Shown here piece after piece: positions 1 through 10,900 of a DNA stretch of 64,000 nucleotides. The position numbers were made by a program, and so were the translations under genes. The notes under the pieces are model-generated. The model saw only the letters and a list, made by a program, of their open reading frames with translations, was not told the DNA's origin and made no database searches. Every line of letters starts with the position of its first letter. Within the stretch, counting starts at the first letter, position 1. The stretch is from an uncultured Bacteroidales bacterium (GTDB lineage: Bacteria; Bacteroidota; Bacteroidia; Bacteroidales; Paludibacteraceae), in the NCBI GenBank assembly GCA_900318245.1, contig ONJT01000003.1, positions 37,667 through 101,666 of the forward strand, in the 5' to 3' direction.

Positions 1-1254
1 AAACTCTATCTTCGTCAGTTTGACGGTCGCGGCAATCAGGTTGATGTCAATATTCGCAGAACCCTCCACTACATCCAGTTTGGCGTCCAGTGTCAGATAG
101 CTCAGCCGTGCGTCTGCCTTGCCCGTTTTCTTGCCTTTGCCCTTGTAGAGGATAGTTATTGTACCACCGTTACGGTCGCCGTTGATTTTCGTGCCGAACA
201 GACTGGCATCGCTGCCTTCCAGAAGCCAGATAATATCTTCTGTCAGATTCTCGCCGGTGTAGTTGACCGTCACGGATTTGTTCTCGTCCAACTCAACATC
301 GCCGAACGAAATAGGTTCTATCTCCAGTTTGCTCTGTATCTCCTGTGCTTCGCCTGCTTTCTTGTAGAGTTGTATGGTGGAGCCAAGTGGGGATTTGTAG
401 GGCCTGAACCGATTGTCATTGAATTCTACGGGGAATGTCTCGTCGGGTCTGGAGACATAGGCTGTACCGTTGCTGATAGAGATGCCCCATCCTGCCAGAA
501 TCTGGTTCGCCACGGGAGTGGCATAGGTGAATGCACCCTTTCCCGTTACGTCCAGTGACAGTCTGTTGTCTGTTCCTGTTGCGGTCAACTGCCAGTTCCC
601 GCCGTATTGGCTGAGCACAAAGGATTGGGCCGTTTCCGGCACGTCCGCTTTGCCGTTGGCTATCTTCACCCCTTCGGTCACCGACTGAAGGTAGGTGGCG
701 TATAGCGGACCGCTTACTGCTCCCTCACTCTCGCTTACAAACACAATCGTATCGCCGCTCTTCAGCTCGCTTGTGCTGTTGATGCGCTCGTATGGGGTAG
801 TCTTTGCCACGATAGCCTCATCGGTTACAACTACTTTCATCGTCAGGTAAACGCTCTCGCTCTCTACCTCCCAGTTGGCGTCCTCGTAGGTGTAGAAACG
901 CATTTTGCCGGTGTACGTTCCTGCCTGGTCTGCGTAGTAATGAAGCGTCAGACCTTCTCCTTCGGCAGGGGTGGAGGTATCGCCGCCGTAAATCCAGCCG
1001 GCCGTCTTGGTGCCGTCAAGCCAGAAGGAGGCTCCATCTTCCGGCATTTCGGAACTTACATCCTCAAAAGCAACGCCGCAGTACGGCTGTAAACCGGAGA
1101 AACTCACGTGGATGGTTGCGGTGCCTTCAACGCTGGGCTTGCCTTTGATACTCACTTCACCGAAATCGACTGTCGTCGGATTGACGGTGATACTTGCCGC
1201 CCAACTCATCGCACTGATAATCGCCAGAGCCGCTAATGTGAAGATTTTTCTCAT
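1..1254 (-). CDS. Secreted protein, C-terminus beyond the window edge
   Basis: The reading frame is open from an ATG at 1254 to base 1, giving 418 codons without a stop. It begins with a clear signal peptide (MRKIFTLAALAIISAMSWA, cleavage near residue 19). A beta-rich stretch follows that opens ITVNPTTVDFGEVSIKG, the look of choice-of-anchor/Ig-like modules that recur in Bacteroidetes surface proteins. A second such module (SFGDVELDENKSVTV) lies around residue 335. No catalytic motif is visible. It lies downstream of the small P-L-G-D protein on the same strand but has its own promoter. Because the end is missing, I cannot tell whether it carries the C-terminal secretion tag seen on other secreted proteins here. 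Secretion is well supported; function is unknown. Confidence 0.8.
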   Translation of the reverse strand, partial: MRKIFTLAALAIISAMSWAASITVNPTTVDFGEVSIKGKPSVEGTATIHVSFSGLQPYCGVAFEDVSSEMPEDGASFWLDGTKTAGWIYGGDTSTPAEGEGLTLHYYADQAGTYTGKMRFYTYEDANWEVESESVYLTMKVVVTDEAIVAKTTPYERINSTSELKSGDTIVFVSESEGAVSGPLYATYLQSVTEGVKIANGKADVPETAQSFVLSQYGGNWQLTATGTDNRLSLDVTGKGAFTYATPVANQILAGWGISISNGTAYVSRPDETFPVEFNDNRFRPYKSPLGSTIQLYKKAGEAQEIQSKLEIEPISFGDVELDENKSVTVNYTGENLTEDIIWLLEGSDASLFGTKINGDRNGGTITILYKGKGKKTGKADARLSYLTLDAKLDVVEGSANIDINLIAATVKLTKIEF

Positions 1255-1304
1255 GATAATATGTGTTAAATGGTAGTTTTGTTTGTTTCGTTTCATCTTT
1301 GCGG

Positions 1305-1339
1305 CTGCAAAGATACACAAAAAAAATGACACATGCAAA
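1305..1339 (-). promoter_or_regulatory. Bacteroidetes-type promoter for the partial secreted gene
   Basis: On the minus strand a TATCTTTGCAG box (1305-1315) is preceded 20 bases upstream by TTTG (about 1336-1339). This matches the -7/-33 pair of the Bacteroidetes primary sigma factor. It lies 51 bases before the ATG at 1254. Confidence 0.75.
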
Positions 1340-1449
1340 TATTGTGTCATTTTTTCCACATTCTTGTGTATTTTTTGCCGTCCAATCCCCAATCGTTCTC
1401 CACACGCGCATGCGCGCTCCTTAATCTATACACCGTACACTGTACACCC

Positions 1450-1553
1450 TAAACGCCGCAGGCATCTAAACAGCCGTCAGGCTATACACTGCGCTTACGC
1501 CCTAAACGCCGTTAGGCATCTACACGCCGCAGGCTATACACTGCGCTCGCGCT
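1450..1553. repeat. Two tandem copies of a ~52-bp repeat
   Basis: About 52 bases beginning ctaaacgccg and ending near ctatacactgcgc occur twice in a row (about 1450-1501 and 1502-1553), with a few substitutions and one inserted base. The second copy reaches into the 3' end of the small membrane protein gene. The purpose is unknown; a terminator-associated or slippage-derived repeat is possible. Confidence 0.7.
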
Positions 1554-1905
1554 TATACACGCGAAGCAAAGCATACGCCAGCGCGAGCAGCGCCAGCAGC
1601 CATGCCGCGTCGCCAAGCGGCGTAGCCCACGGATCACCGGTATCGCCCCATCCATCATCTTCCCAATCGTCATCTCCTTTTTTCGCACGATGAGGACCAC
1701 TTGCGTTTGCTGGACTATACGTCCCGATAGTCGTGCCTGTCACATACGTTCCATGCACTGCTGCAGATGGCAACTGTGAACCCGAACCCGCCATGATAGA
1801 GGTGGATTGCATTTGTGCTTGCGGCTCTTGGGCGAGCGTCTGAGCACTAATGCTCAGCACGCTCATCAAACCCATTACGATCAATAAATATCTCAATGTC
1901 TTCAT
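1534..1905 (-). CDS. Small secreted protein with C-terminal P-L-G-D membrane anchor
   Basis: This is a 123-aa protein with four visible parts. There is a signal peptide (residues 1-25), then a Ser/Thr/Ala/Gln-rich segment with the motif SGSQLPSAAVHG. A strongly acidic patch follows (DDDWEDDGWGD, near 77-87), and then PLGDAAW leading into a hydrophobic helix and a basic tail (KRERSV). The last part resembles tripartite sorting signals (motif, membrane helix, basic end), but I cannot assign it to a named family. A GGAG ribosome site sits before ATG 1905. It follows the giant protein gene by 35 bases on the same strand, so it is probably cotranscribed. A paralogue occupies the same place after the other giant operon (34422-34835). 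It may anchor, or help export, the giant protein; that is inference. Confidence 0.8.
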   Translation of the reverse strand: MKTLRYLLIVMGLMSVLSISAQTLAQEPQAQMQSTSIMAGSGSQLPSAAVHGTYVTGTTIGTYSPANASGPHRAKKGDDDWEDDGWGDTGDPWATPLGDAAWLLALLALAYALLRVYKRERSV

Positions 1906-1940
1906 AACTTTAATCTCCTTTAAACATTACACATTAAACA

Positions 1941-4900
1941 TTACTTATTGATCTCACGTACTTGTTTGCCCGTCGCGTCGTAGATCTTACCGCCGCGGAG
2001 GATATACATCTTGTCGCGGTAGATAAACTTGTACGGTCGTTCCGGATCTCCGCTCACATCGCCTATGCCTGTTGCCGAGTTATCTTTCTCTTTGATCCGC
2101 AAGCCTATCGAGAAGCGGTTCTCAATCAATCCTGTCTCTTCCAAATCCACCATGTAATCATTGGTTAACAGGTTGGTATTCAGACCCAGTACGGCGTCAT
2201 ACAGGATTACATATTCCAGACGGTCGATATCGGAATTGTCATCCAGACTGAAGATATACTCGCCGGCATTCGGAGCATAGAACTCTACAGGAATCAGTTC
2301 TTCCGTTTCAGCCGGTGTCAGCGTGTTACCTACCAGATAATGTCCGTCCGCAACGGTGTACATCTTCAGATAAGTCAATGCCTCACGGCTCTCGAAGATG
2401 TTCTGGTCCTCACCAAACTTATAGCCGGCTGTCGCATTCTCGTCCACGGTCAGTCCTGCTTGAGCAAATGCCTCTCCGTGCGTCAGGTTGATGTCTGCAT
2501 AGATCGGCTGTGCTTTTTCTACTTGAGCCAGCAGGTGACGCGGAGCGGATGCACGCTTCGACTTGTCGAATGTTACTGAACCGTCTGCAGTTGCTTGGAT
2601 GAAGAAGTTCTTGAAAGGCTCAAATACCGCTTGTGCAGAGTTTGCACGATATTGCGGGAACTCGGTGTACCATTCATTAGGCATCGTCACATAGGCATTA
2701 GTCGTACTCGTCCATTCGTATTTGCCATCCCATGGATCGGTGTCTGTTTTCACGAGTGATCCGACAGTGAAGTCTGCTGCCCAACCTTCGTCTGCACCGT
2801 TATACGAAAGCGTTGCCATGTACGGGTTGGCAATTAAGTTCCAGCCCTTGTCGTTGTCCGGGGTCTTGTCTCCGCCTTCATGAGCTGAGATACTGATTGC
2901 CGACTTGGTTACTTCACCTTCTCCGGTTGCCCAGCCGCTTATGCTGCTGAATGGGAAGCGGATGACTGCGAACGGCTGGCCTTTCGGGCGCTTACCTTGC
3001 AGCACATATCCTTCGCCGGCGTGCAGTACACGTTCCGTGGACGTAATATGTTTCCAACCCTTTCCGGTAGAGGCACGTTGCGCGCCGTCATATTCCATGA
3101 TCATGAACTGTGCATCCAGTGTACCGTTGATCGGTTCGCTCGTCGTGGTATTCAGCGAGTTTGCGAAGTTCACTGTGGATAGTGTCACATCAAACGGCAC
3201 GCTCAGCGCATACGAGTGAGCGGTGTTTACATACATATCGAGGTTCGCGCCGGCAGTACTACTGAAGTTCTTGTCTAACTTCAGGTGAGGTACGCCCTGT
3301 GCCAAATCGCTCTTGTGGTCAATACCCTTGATACCGCCGCGCAACTCTAAATAACGGACACTTAGATTATTGTTGGCCGCGTTCACAAGGGTTGCACCCG
3401 GATAGATATACAAGTTCTGGAACTTGCATGCTCCGCTGGCGATAGCATCCGTGGTCAGCGTCTTGCCGTCCAGTACCACTACATCATAATCTTTTGTGGC
3501 GGCACCCAAGGTCGCAAACGGTTCATTCGTCTTCGTGCTTGCATTTGCATTAACGATGATAGGAATGGTCGTTGTCGCGTAGGTAGGCGTGCCGCTGATG
3601 GTCAACTTCAGTGTCAGCAGTTTGCCGTACTGACTGGTCAGGTCAGGCAGCACAACTTCGTACAGACCGTAACCGCCGGTGGAATGACGGGTATAGGTCG
3701 TGCTTGTCTCACTACCGGTTCCGATCTTGTAACTTACAGCCGTAATCTGGTTATCTGCCGCAACAGAGAATACCAGTCCGTTCGCTTTCCACTCACGCGG
3801 GATAATAGTGATCACCTCACGCTCGGTCAGCGGGAAGAAATGAATCTCGTTCGTCTCGTAAGTGCTGTTGCTTGCCCAAACCAATTTGCCGGCATGAGCG
3901 CCGCTTGACGGACGGTACAGATCCAGATAGTTGGTGCTATACATCGATTTCAACGTATAAGCCTCACGATCTTCGGTCTCTATGATCCACTCGTATGATG
4001 CCGGTGTCTCAGCAGTACTTCCGATAGCGGTGATAGTCGCCCAGTTACGGATGTGGTTATTGGAGTTGGATGCCCATAAACCGGCGTTACTATTGCCGGC
4101 AAAACGAACTTTGTCTCCATTCGCCGCATACTCGTCCGTACCGCCGTTAACCGTTTGTACCGGCCACATCTTGTATCCTACTGTCGCAGGTCCGTAAGCA
4201 ATCTTAGCGCTCTCGTCCACATCAATCAGCACCGGTTCAAATACTCCTTCTGCAGCCATATTTGCCGGTAGCGCGTACCAATTGTCACCCACCTTGGATG
4301 CAATCACGAAGTTCTCCTTCACGGTGCGCAACTCAGCTGTTACTTCGGCATCCTCGGCACCTGTGTAACTTGCCGTAATAGTTGCAGATGTCCATGCATC
4401 TACATTGCTGCTTGGCTTGTAGTGAACATATACCGGTGTAGGAGTTACTATTCCGCTTCCGTTCGCCGTTATGGTAACACTCGGCTTCGGCTGATCAGCT
4501 ACACCTTTGGCAAAGTTCTTGTCAGTACTGAGCGAGAAATAAACATCGCTGTTGTTTGAAGTGATGGTAATCTCTCCTGTGCTCGGTGTCAGGTTGTGTC
4601 CTGAAACAGTCAGTACATTGGTATTACGTACTGCTCCGTTCTGCGAAGCCGTCACTACTACCGTTCCCTTCAAATCAATCTCCGGTATAGTCATAGGATT
4701 GGATGAGAATACACGGTTCGTACAACTACCTAGATATACACGGTGGTACGATGCGGGATCTTTTGTCACATTGGTACGACGGTAGTTCATAATTGTAGCG
4801 CTTGTTCCGCCTCCTTGGGCTATCAATTGACCATAACTGGTTCCTACATGGAAGGCATCAAACTGATTCCCGTTTAGTGTAAGCGTCCATTCAGCGCCTA

Positions 4901-7900
4901 TAGCACTCGCCTGTTGTTTCAAGTCATCATTTTCAATACCGTATAGATACATATGGGTTGTATTATCGTATATTGTCCAGTTCCCGTTCTCCAGTTTGGT
5001 AAACGTAAAGGTTGTGGCTGCAGAACATAAAGCGGTACTGTTATAACGTTTTTTATCGGCATACGTACCCGCATATACGCGTTGTGCAGCACCATATCCA
5101 TCATCGCTGCCTTCATCCAAGAAGTAGATGTAGTAGTCGCCACCGTTAATCTGGTCGAACGGCTGGTTGTCCTCAAAGCGTGTGAATACGGGGTACAAAT
5201 CAATGTTTGCAGAAGTTACTGTAATCGTGTTACCACTGATGCCGTCAGTGCCGCCATAAACACTCGCACTTGCCGGAGCATCTGTGCTCTCCTCATAATC
5301 AGCAGTGCGCCAACCGAGGAACGTCCAGCCGTCAAAGGTTGCCGTCGGGAACGTGCTGATGATTGTTGCATTAGCCAAGTCTTTGTAGGTCGCTTCCGGA
5401 TATCCTGTAGCCCAGTTAATCGTTGTTCCGTTCTCGTGGAAGATAATATCGAAATCATCTTCACAGCTCATCGTACGATAGTAGTACTGACCGTCTGCGG
5501 CTACAAAGGCAATATTTATACCATTCGTGTATCCCTTGAAACCGGTAGAACCATTCGGGTCAAACTGCAGATAGTGTGTGTTTGCATCAGTACTTGTCGT
5601 GGCTTGCACTGCCCATAACGAACCGCTTGCGTTTATACGCCAGAAATACTCGGTTGCACTTAATGCCAAGTCGGTATGAGCACCGCTAGTTGCAGATTTA
5701 CCCTGATACTTGATATACTGACCGTCACTTTGTTGAATGGTGTATTTGCCACCGTCTGCCGCTACATACTTGATATAATATGTTTGTGCGGCACCCGGAG
5801 TTGCAGAATAACGCAGTTTGGCACCATTATAATCTGTTGCATACTGGTCTGTGGCATTATAGGTGGCTTTAATCTTATACGCGCCACTCATACCTGCCAC
5901 GAACGCAGACGATGTGCTGGTCTTGCGGTAGATAGCATAGAGTGTTACATCTTCATCCGGTGTATAGGTGCTTGTCCCGGCTGTAATCTCTAATTCCGGT
6001 AACAACGACATCGGTGCGATAGCTGTTTTGCTCCAACCGGCAAAGGTCCATTCTGCACTACACGGAGTGGTTGCAGCAGGTACGTCTATTGCTGCACCAG
6101 CAGAAGCCTGCGTCACAGGAGTCGGTGTGCCTTGATTATTGAACGTCACCGTGTGTACGCGCTCGTAGCGTGCGTATAATGTAATAGGTGTCTCGCCTAC
6201 GCAGGTTATCACTTCACCCGGATTGTAATGCGTTCCGCTTCCGTTGGCGTTCGTTGCCCAGTAGCTAAACTTGTATCCGTCGCATGTCGGAACGGTAGAA
6301 CAGATGGTATATTCATCGTCATGCTCCGACCACTTATAACCGGTTACACCCGTACAAGGAGTTATCGTCGAACCCGCGAAGTTTGCAGTATTCGCATCGT
6401 AGGTCAAATCAAACTCAGTAACAACACAACCGCAGTCATCCAATGTGTAACCATAAATTGCCGGAGGACCATAGGAGATACTCATGGATAGGATTTGCAT
6501 ATTTTGAGCAGCTACAAGGTATCCTGTTGTCAACTCCGTTTCGCCGAAGGTACAAATGTTTGACGATATTGTACCGGTAGCCTCATTAGAGCCTGTCGGA
6601 CTTGTACGCAAATATACACTACCTGTAGCCAATGCATTGCCACTTGCATTTCTGCAGTCAATTGTCATGGAGCTAATCGGTCCCGGTAAAGTTGGTAACT
6701 TTAACCATGTGGTGTTTGCTGTATTAAATTGTAGATAGGTACTATGCTGATTAGTTGAGTTAATCCACATTTGACGTGTAGTTGTCGTCCACGTATAACC
6801 ATTGGAAGTATATGACCGTTCATTGCCGTATGCAATCGCGCCACTTACTGCTTCGCTTAGTTTCGCTTGGTACAAACCGTCTATAACGGCGGTTGTCAGT
6901 TCAACCGTTCCGCTCGCGCCCGCTCCTGTTTTGGAATAAACCGCATAATAGGTCTTGTCGCTTGTGATAGCACTTGAAGTGGCGCCACCTGCTATATAGC
7001 TTGGCGTAACATCCCATCTACCACTTCCGTTCGGAGCTGTCTCTGTCCAACCCAAGAAGGTCCAACACCATTTAGAATCCGACTTGCCGGTAATTGTTGG
7101 CATCGTGAACGATTGACCGTCACGCACATGATTGCCGGACGGAACACCGCTCGCTGAGCCACCGCCTGCCGGAACATTAAAGGTCAAGTTGCGCCAATTA
7201 TCTGTCCACTGAGCATATAGAGTTACATCTGAAGAGGGCATTGTGAACGTGCCACCGGCATTATAACGGGTGCCTGTACCGCCTTCTTCTGTATCCCAAC
7301 CTGCAAAGATATAACCACTTCTGGTCGGTTCGGTTGTACAAATGGTAAATGTCTGACCTGCAACACCGATCTCGGAACCTCCACAGACTATCGTTCCTCC
7401 CTTTCTATTATAAGTTACCGTAAAATTCTGTGCCCAATGAGCCCAAATAGTAGTGTTCCCGGTTACAGTATAGCTGTCTCCTGCGTCACCTCTCTTATCA
7501 CCACCGCTGGATGCAGACCACCAACCTAAGAATGTGTAACCATCGCGGGCATCAGGTGTAGGCAGAGTAGTTGACGTGCCGTCGCAAGAAGTCGTGAACG
7601 AAGCCGGGGTTCCGGATCCACCATTATAGTTAAAATTAACCGTTCTGGCATCTCCAAACGGCCGGAATTCAATAGCAGAAGAAGTTACCGTACACGTACT
7701 ACTATACGAAACGACCTTATAGTGGTATGTGTTACATTTTGTTAATCCGCTGATACTTCCTGAATTGGTAGCACTGGTGCTGATATTATCCTTTACTACC
7801 GCATTACCATTATCCACATCAATTACTTGGAACTTGGTAATACCGGCTGTAGAGGCAGGTAAAGTCCAGCCCAATGTCACGGAAGTATTGGTCATCGAGT

Positions 7901-10900
7901 TAACCACCACATCCGTTACCGGTTGCAGCGAGCAGCATTCGGTTGTATAATCGATATAATGAGCATCTGGAACATATAGTTTCATGGCGGTGTAGGCATT
8001 GGATTTCAATCCGCTATTATATGTATATAACTTCCATGAGGGTGTTCCGCTTCCGTGCAGTTCCAGACCGCAATTGACATTTCCGGAAGCGTGGATGTAA
8101 TATGTGCCAGATGTATTATGGTTTGTAATCTTGAAAGTGGTATTCGAGGCATTGAATTGCACGGAATTACTACTGTTGTTTCCCGGAATACTGGCTGCGC
8201 CTAACGTATAGGGAGCCCCGTTGGCTTTCACGGTATTGCTCATCGTAAACGTATAGCCGTCGCTGGCGTTTCCGCCCACCAGCCAACGCATCGCTGCTGT
8301 CGGAGTTATCTTGCTGCTCGTCTCGCTTACTGTACTTGAGTTACTTATTTGGTTACTGCTGCAAATCATCGCATAGCCATGATTGTTGCTGACTATCACA
8401 ATACTGTCGCCGGCTACGATATCGCTTAAAGAGGTTACACGTTTGTATTTCCCGAATTCACCGGTGCCATTCGCAAACACCGCATAGTAGTTCACATCGC
8501 TCGTGCTCATCGTTCCGCCCGGAGACATCGTTGTTATCATGCCTGCCGGAGCGTCCGTCGCGTGCGAATAACCCGATGTCGTTGTCCACCCTACGAAATG
8601 CTCTCTGTTGCCGCAATATGCCTCTATTGCGGATGCCGTCTCGGTTGTCTGGTCAGGGATAGCTGCGCCTTCCTGTACGTCACTCTCCTGAATCTTCGTG
8701 CCTGTTGCCCAATAAGTCACCTTGTGCGTAGGAATAGCCTCGAAATTGATTGTAACTGCACAGTTGCTTGTCGGAGTGATTGTAAACGTGCCATCTCCGT
8801 TATTGACAACCGTTGCTGTTCCGGAAGTTACAGTATAGCCGCCGGTAGTTGGAACACGATAATTGGCGTTCGGCGTGGCGGTAACATCTATACTGGTACG
8901 GGTCGTTCCCGATGTAGGAGACACACTTCCGTAAGAGCCGTTGTTGGCGCTGATGCTTACGGAATATTTGACTTCGCCTTCCAGAGCCGCATTTCTCTCT
9001 GTCGCACCGGTGCTGGTTACACGCAAGCCAGAAGCCGCCGCATAGTCGTATGCATTTGCGCTCAGTCCGGCTTTAAGACGGATATACACGGTCTGACTGC
9101 TTACTGTTTCCGTCGAAGGAGTATAGGAAACACTACTTCCCCAATCACTACTACCGTTCTTGCTCACTTCATAAATATTAGAAGGAACCGATACGACAAG
9201 ATCGTTGCTTAAGTTCTTACCACTAACGGTAAATGTCTGTGCCGGCGAACTCGGACCGGAACCGTAAACGTATTCAAATTTGCTTAGACTTGCTGTCAGA
9301 GAAATAGAGGGATCGGAAGACGGTTGATAATAGGCATAAATGGCATATGTATTATAACCGCCCGTAATAGTCGATTCTGAATACGACCTAAATTTCTGCC
9401 CTGATGCACCACCATTATAACCAAGGCAATTAGTAGATTTAATGTTAACATAATTATCTTCCGGGAACATACTGATTGTCCACTGATAGCCGCTCGTAAC
9501 GGGGCTCGGCAAGGCTCCTGTTTTATGAGTATTACCCGAAGAATAATATATGTATTGATTGCCAAGTGTTTTCAACAAGTATGTCCCGTCATCTGATGCA
9601 ACCAAGGTTAAAACTTCTACCTCATTAGTTTCCTCAAGTGCAATAATTGTATTACTCTCTAAAAACTCGAATCCGGTATTAACCTGTTCATGTCCATTAG
9701 TTCCGGAAGTGGTATTCATTACATATCCACGAGTTCTCTCGACTAAAACCAATTTGGCTCCATCACTGAGGTCGGAAATGTTAGATGATGTCAGTAACGT
9801 AAATTTCTCTCTCGGGTCATCCTGTACTAATAGAGTAATCGGTACATCTACCGTAGTGGCGTCTGTGGATGTCAAACGGATATTCCCGTTTCGTGTTGCT
9901 GCCGATGCATATGCTGCTGCTTTTACGCTGATGGTGATAGTACCGCTGGCGGAACCGCTTGTCTGCTCAAAACTACTCTTGTCTATGGAGAAATAATCGC
10001 TACCGCTTGTCAGGGATACTGATATATCTGCTTTCAGGTTCACACCGGTCACGTCTATAGTCTGTGTCGCCGGACTCGGAGCACTGCCTGTCACGGCATT
10101 CCATCCCGTCACACTTGCCGGAGTTGCTATAATCGTTGGCTGGTACACCGTTCCGCTAAGTGCTACTTGGACGGCCGACTCCAATCCACAACCGCTGATA
10201 GATACATTGCCGGAATACTCGCCTGCACTCTTTCCAGAAGCCAAACGTACATATACGGTAGTCGCTGCTAATGTGCCGCTTACATCGGTAAACGTAATAC
10301 TACTTGCCCAACCGGAACCGCTTGCCTTACTTACTTGGAAGTTTGTAGGAGCAGTAACAGTCAGCGTACCGCTTTCCAGATTGCTTCCACTCATGCTGAA
10401 ACTCTTTGCAGCACTCGGACCTGCGCCCACTATATAATCCAACTCTGTCAAACTTGCCGGACTTACCGACAAACTCGGATCAGTCGTCGAACACAATGTA
10501 CGATAGTTGCTATAAGTCTTTGCGCTACGCGTAAAGTTTGCTGTCACGGTAACATTCTTGGTTACGGATGTTAAATTATCCGTAACTGTCCAGTTATTAA
10601 ATGCATAGTTATAAGTAGCATCTTGTGAATGAGGAGTTGCCGTAACTGTTGTTCCTCCAATCGTTACAGTATTACCGCTCTTTGTAATAGCCGTACCGCT
10701 AGCCACACCTGTCAATTGTGATGATGGAGACACTGTTCCATAACCGGCAGGGCTAACTGCAAAATCAACCGTATAACCGGATGCGGCTTTTTTGAATATA
10801 TATATAGATGCCTGACTTGCACTAGAATAACAAGCAAAAATGTGAGAACTATTATTATACTGCATCACTTTACGGGTATTAGTTCCCTGTGCCACAAAGG

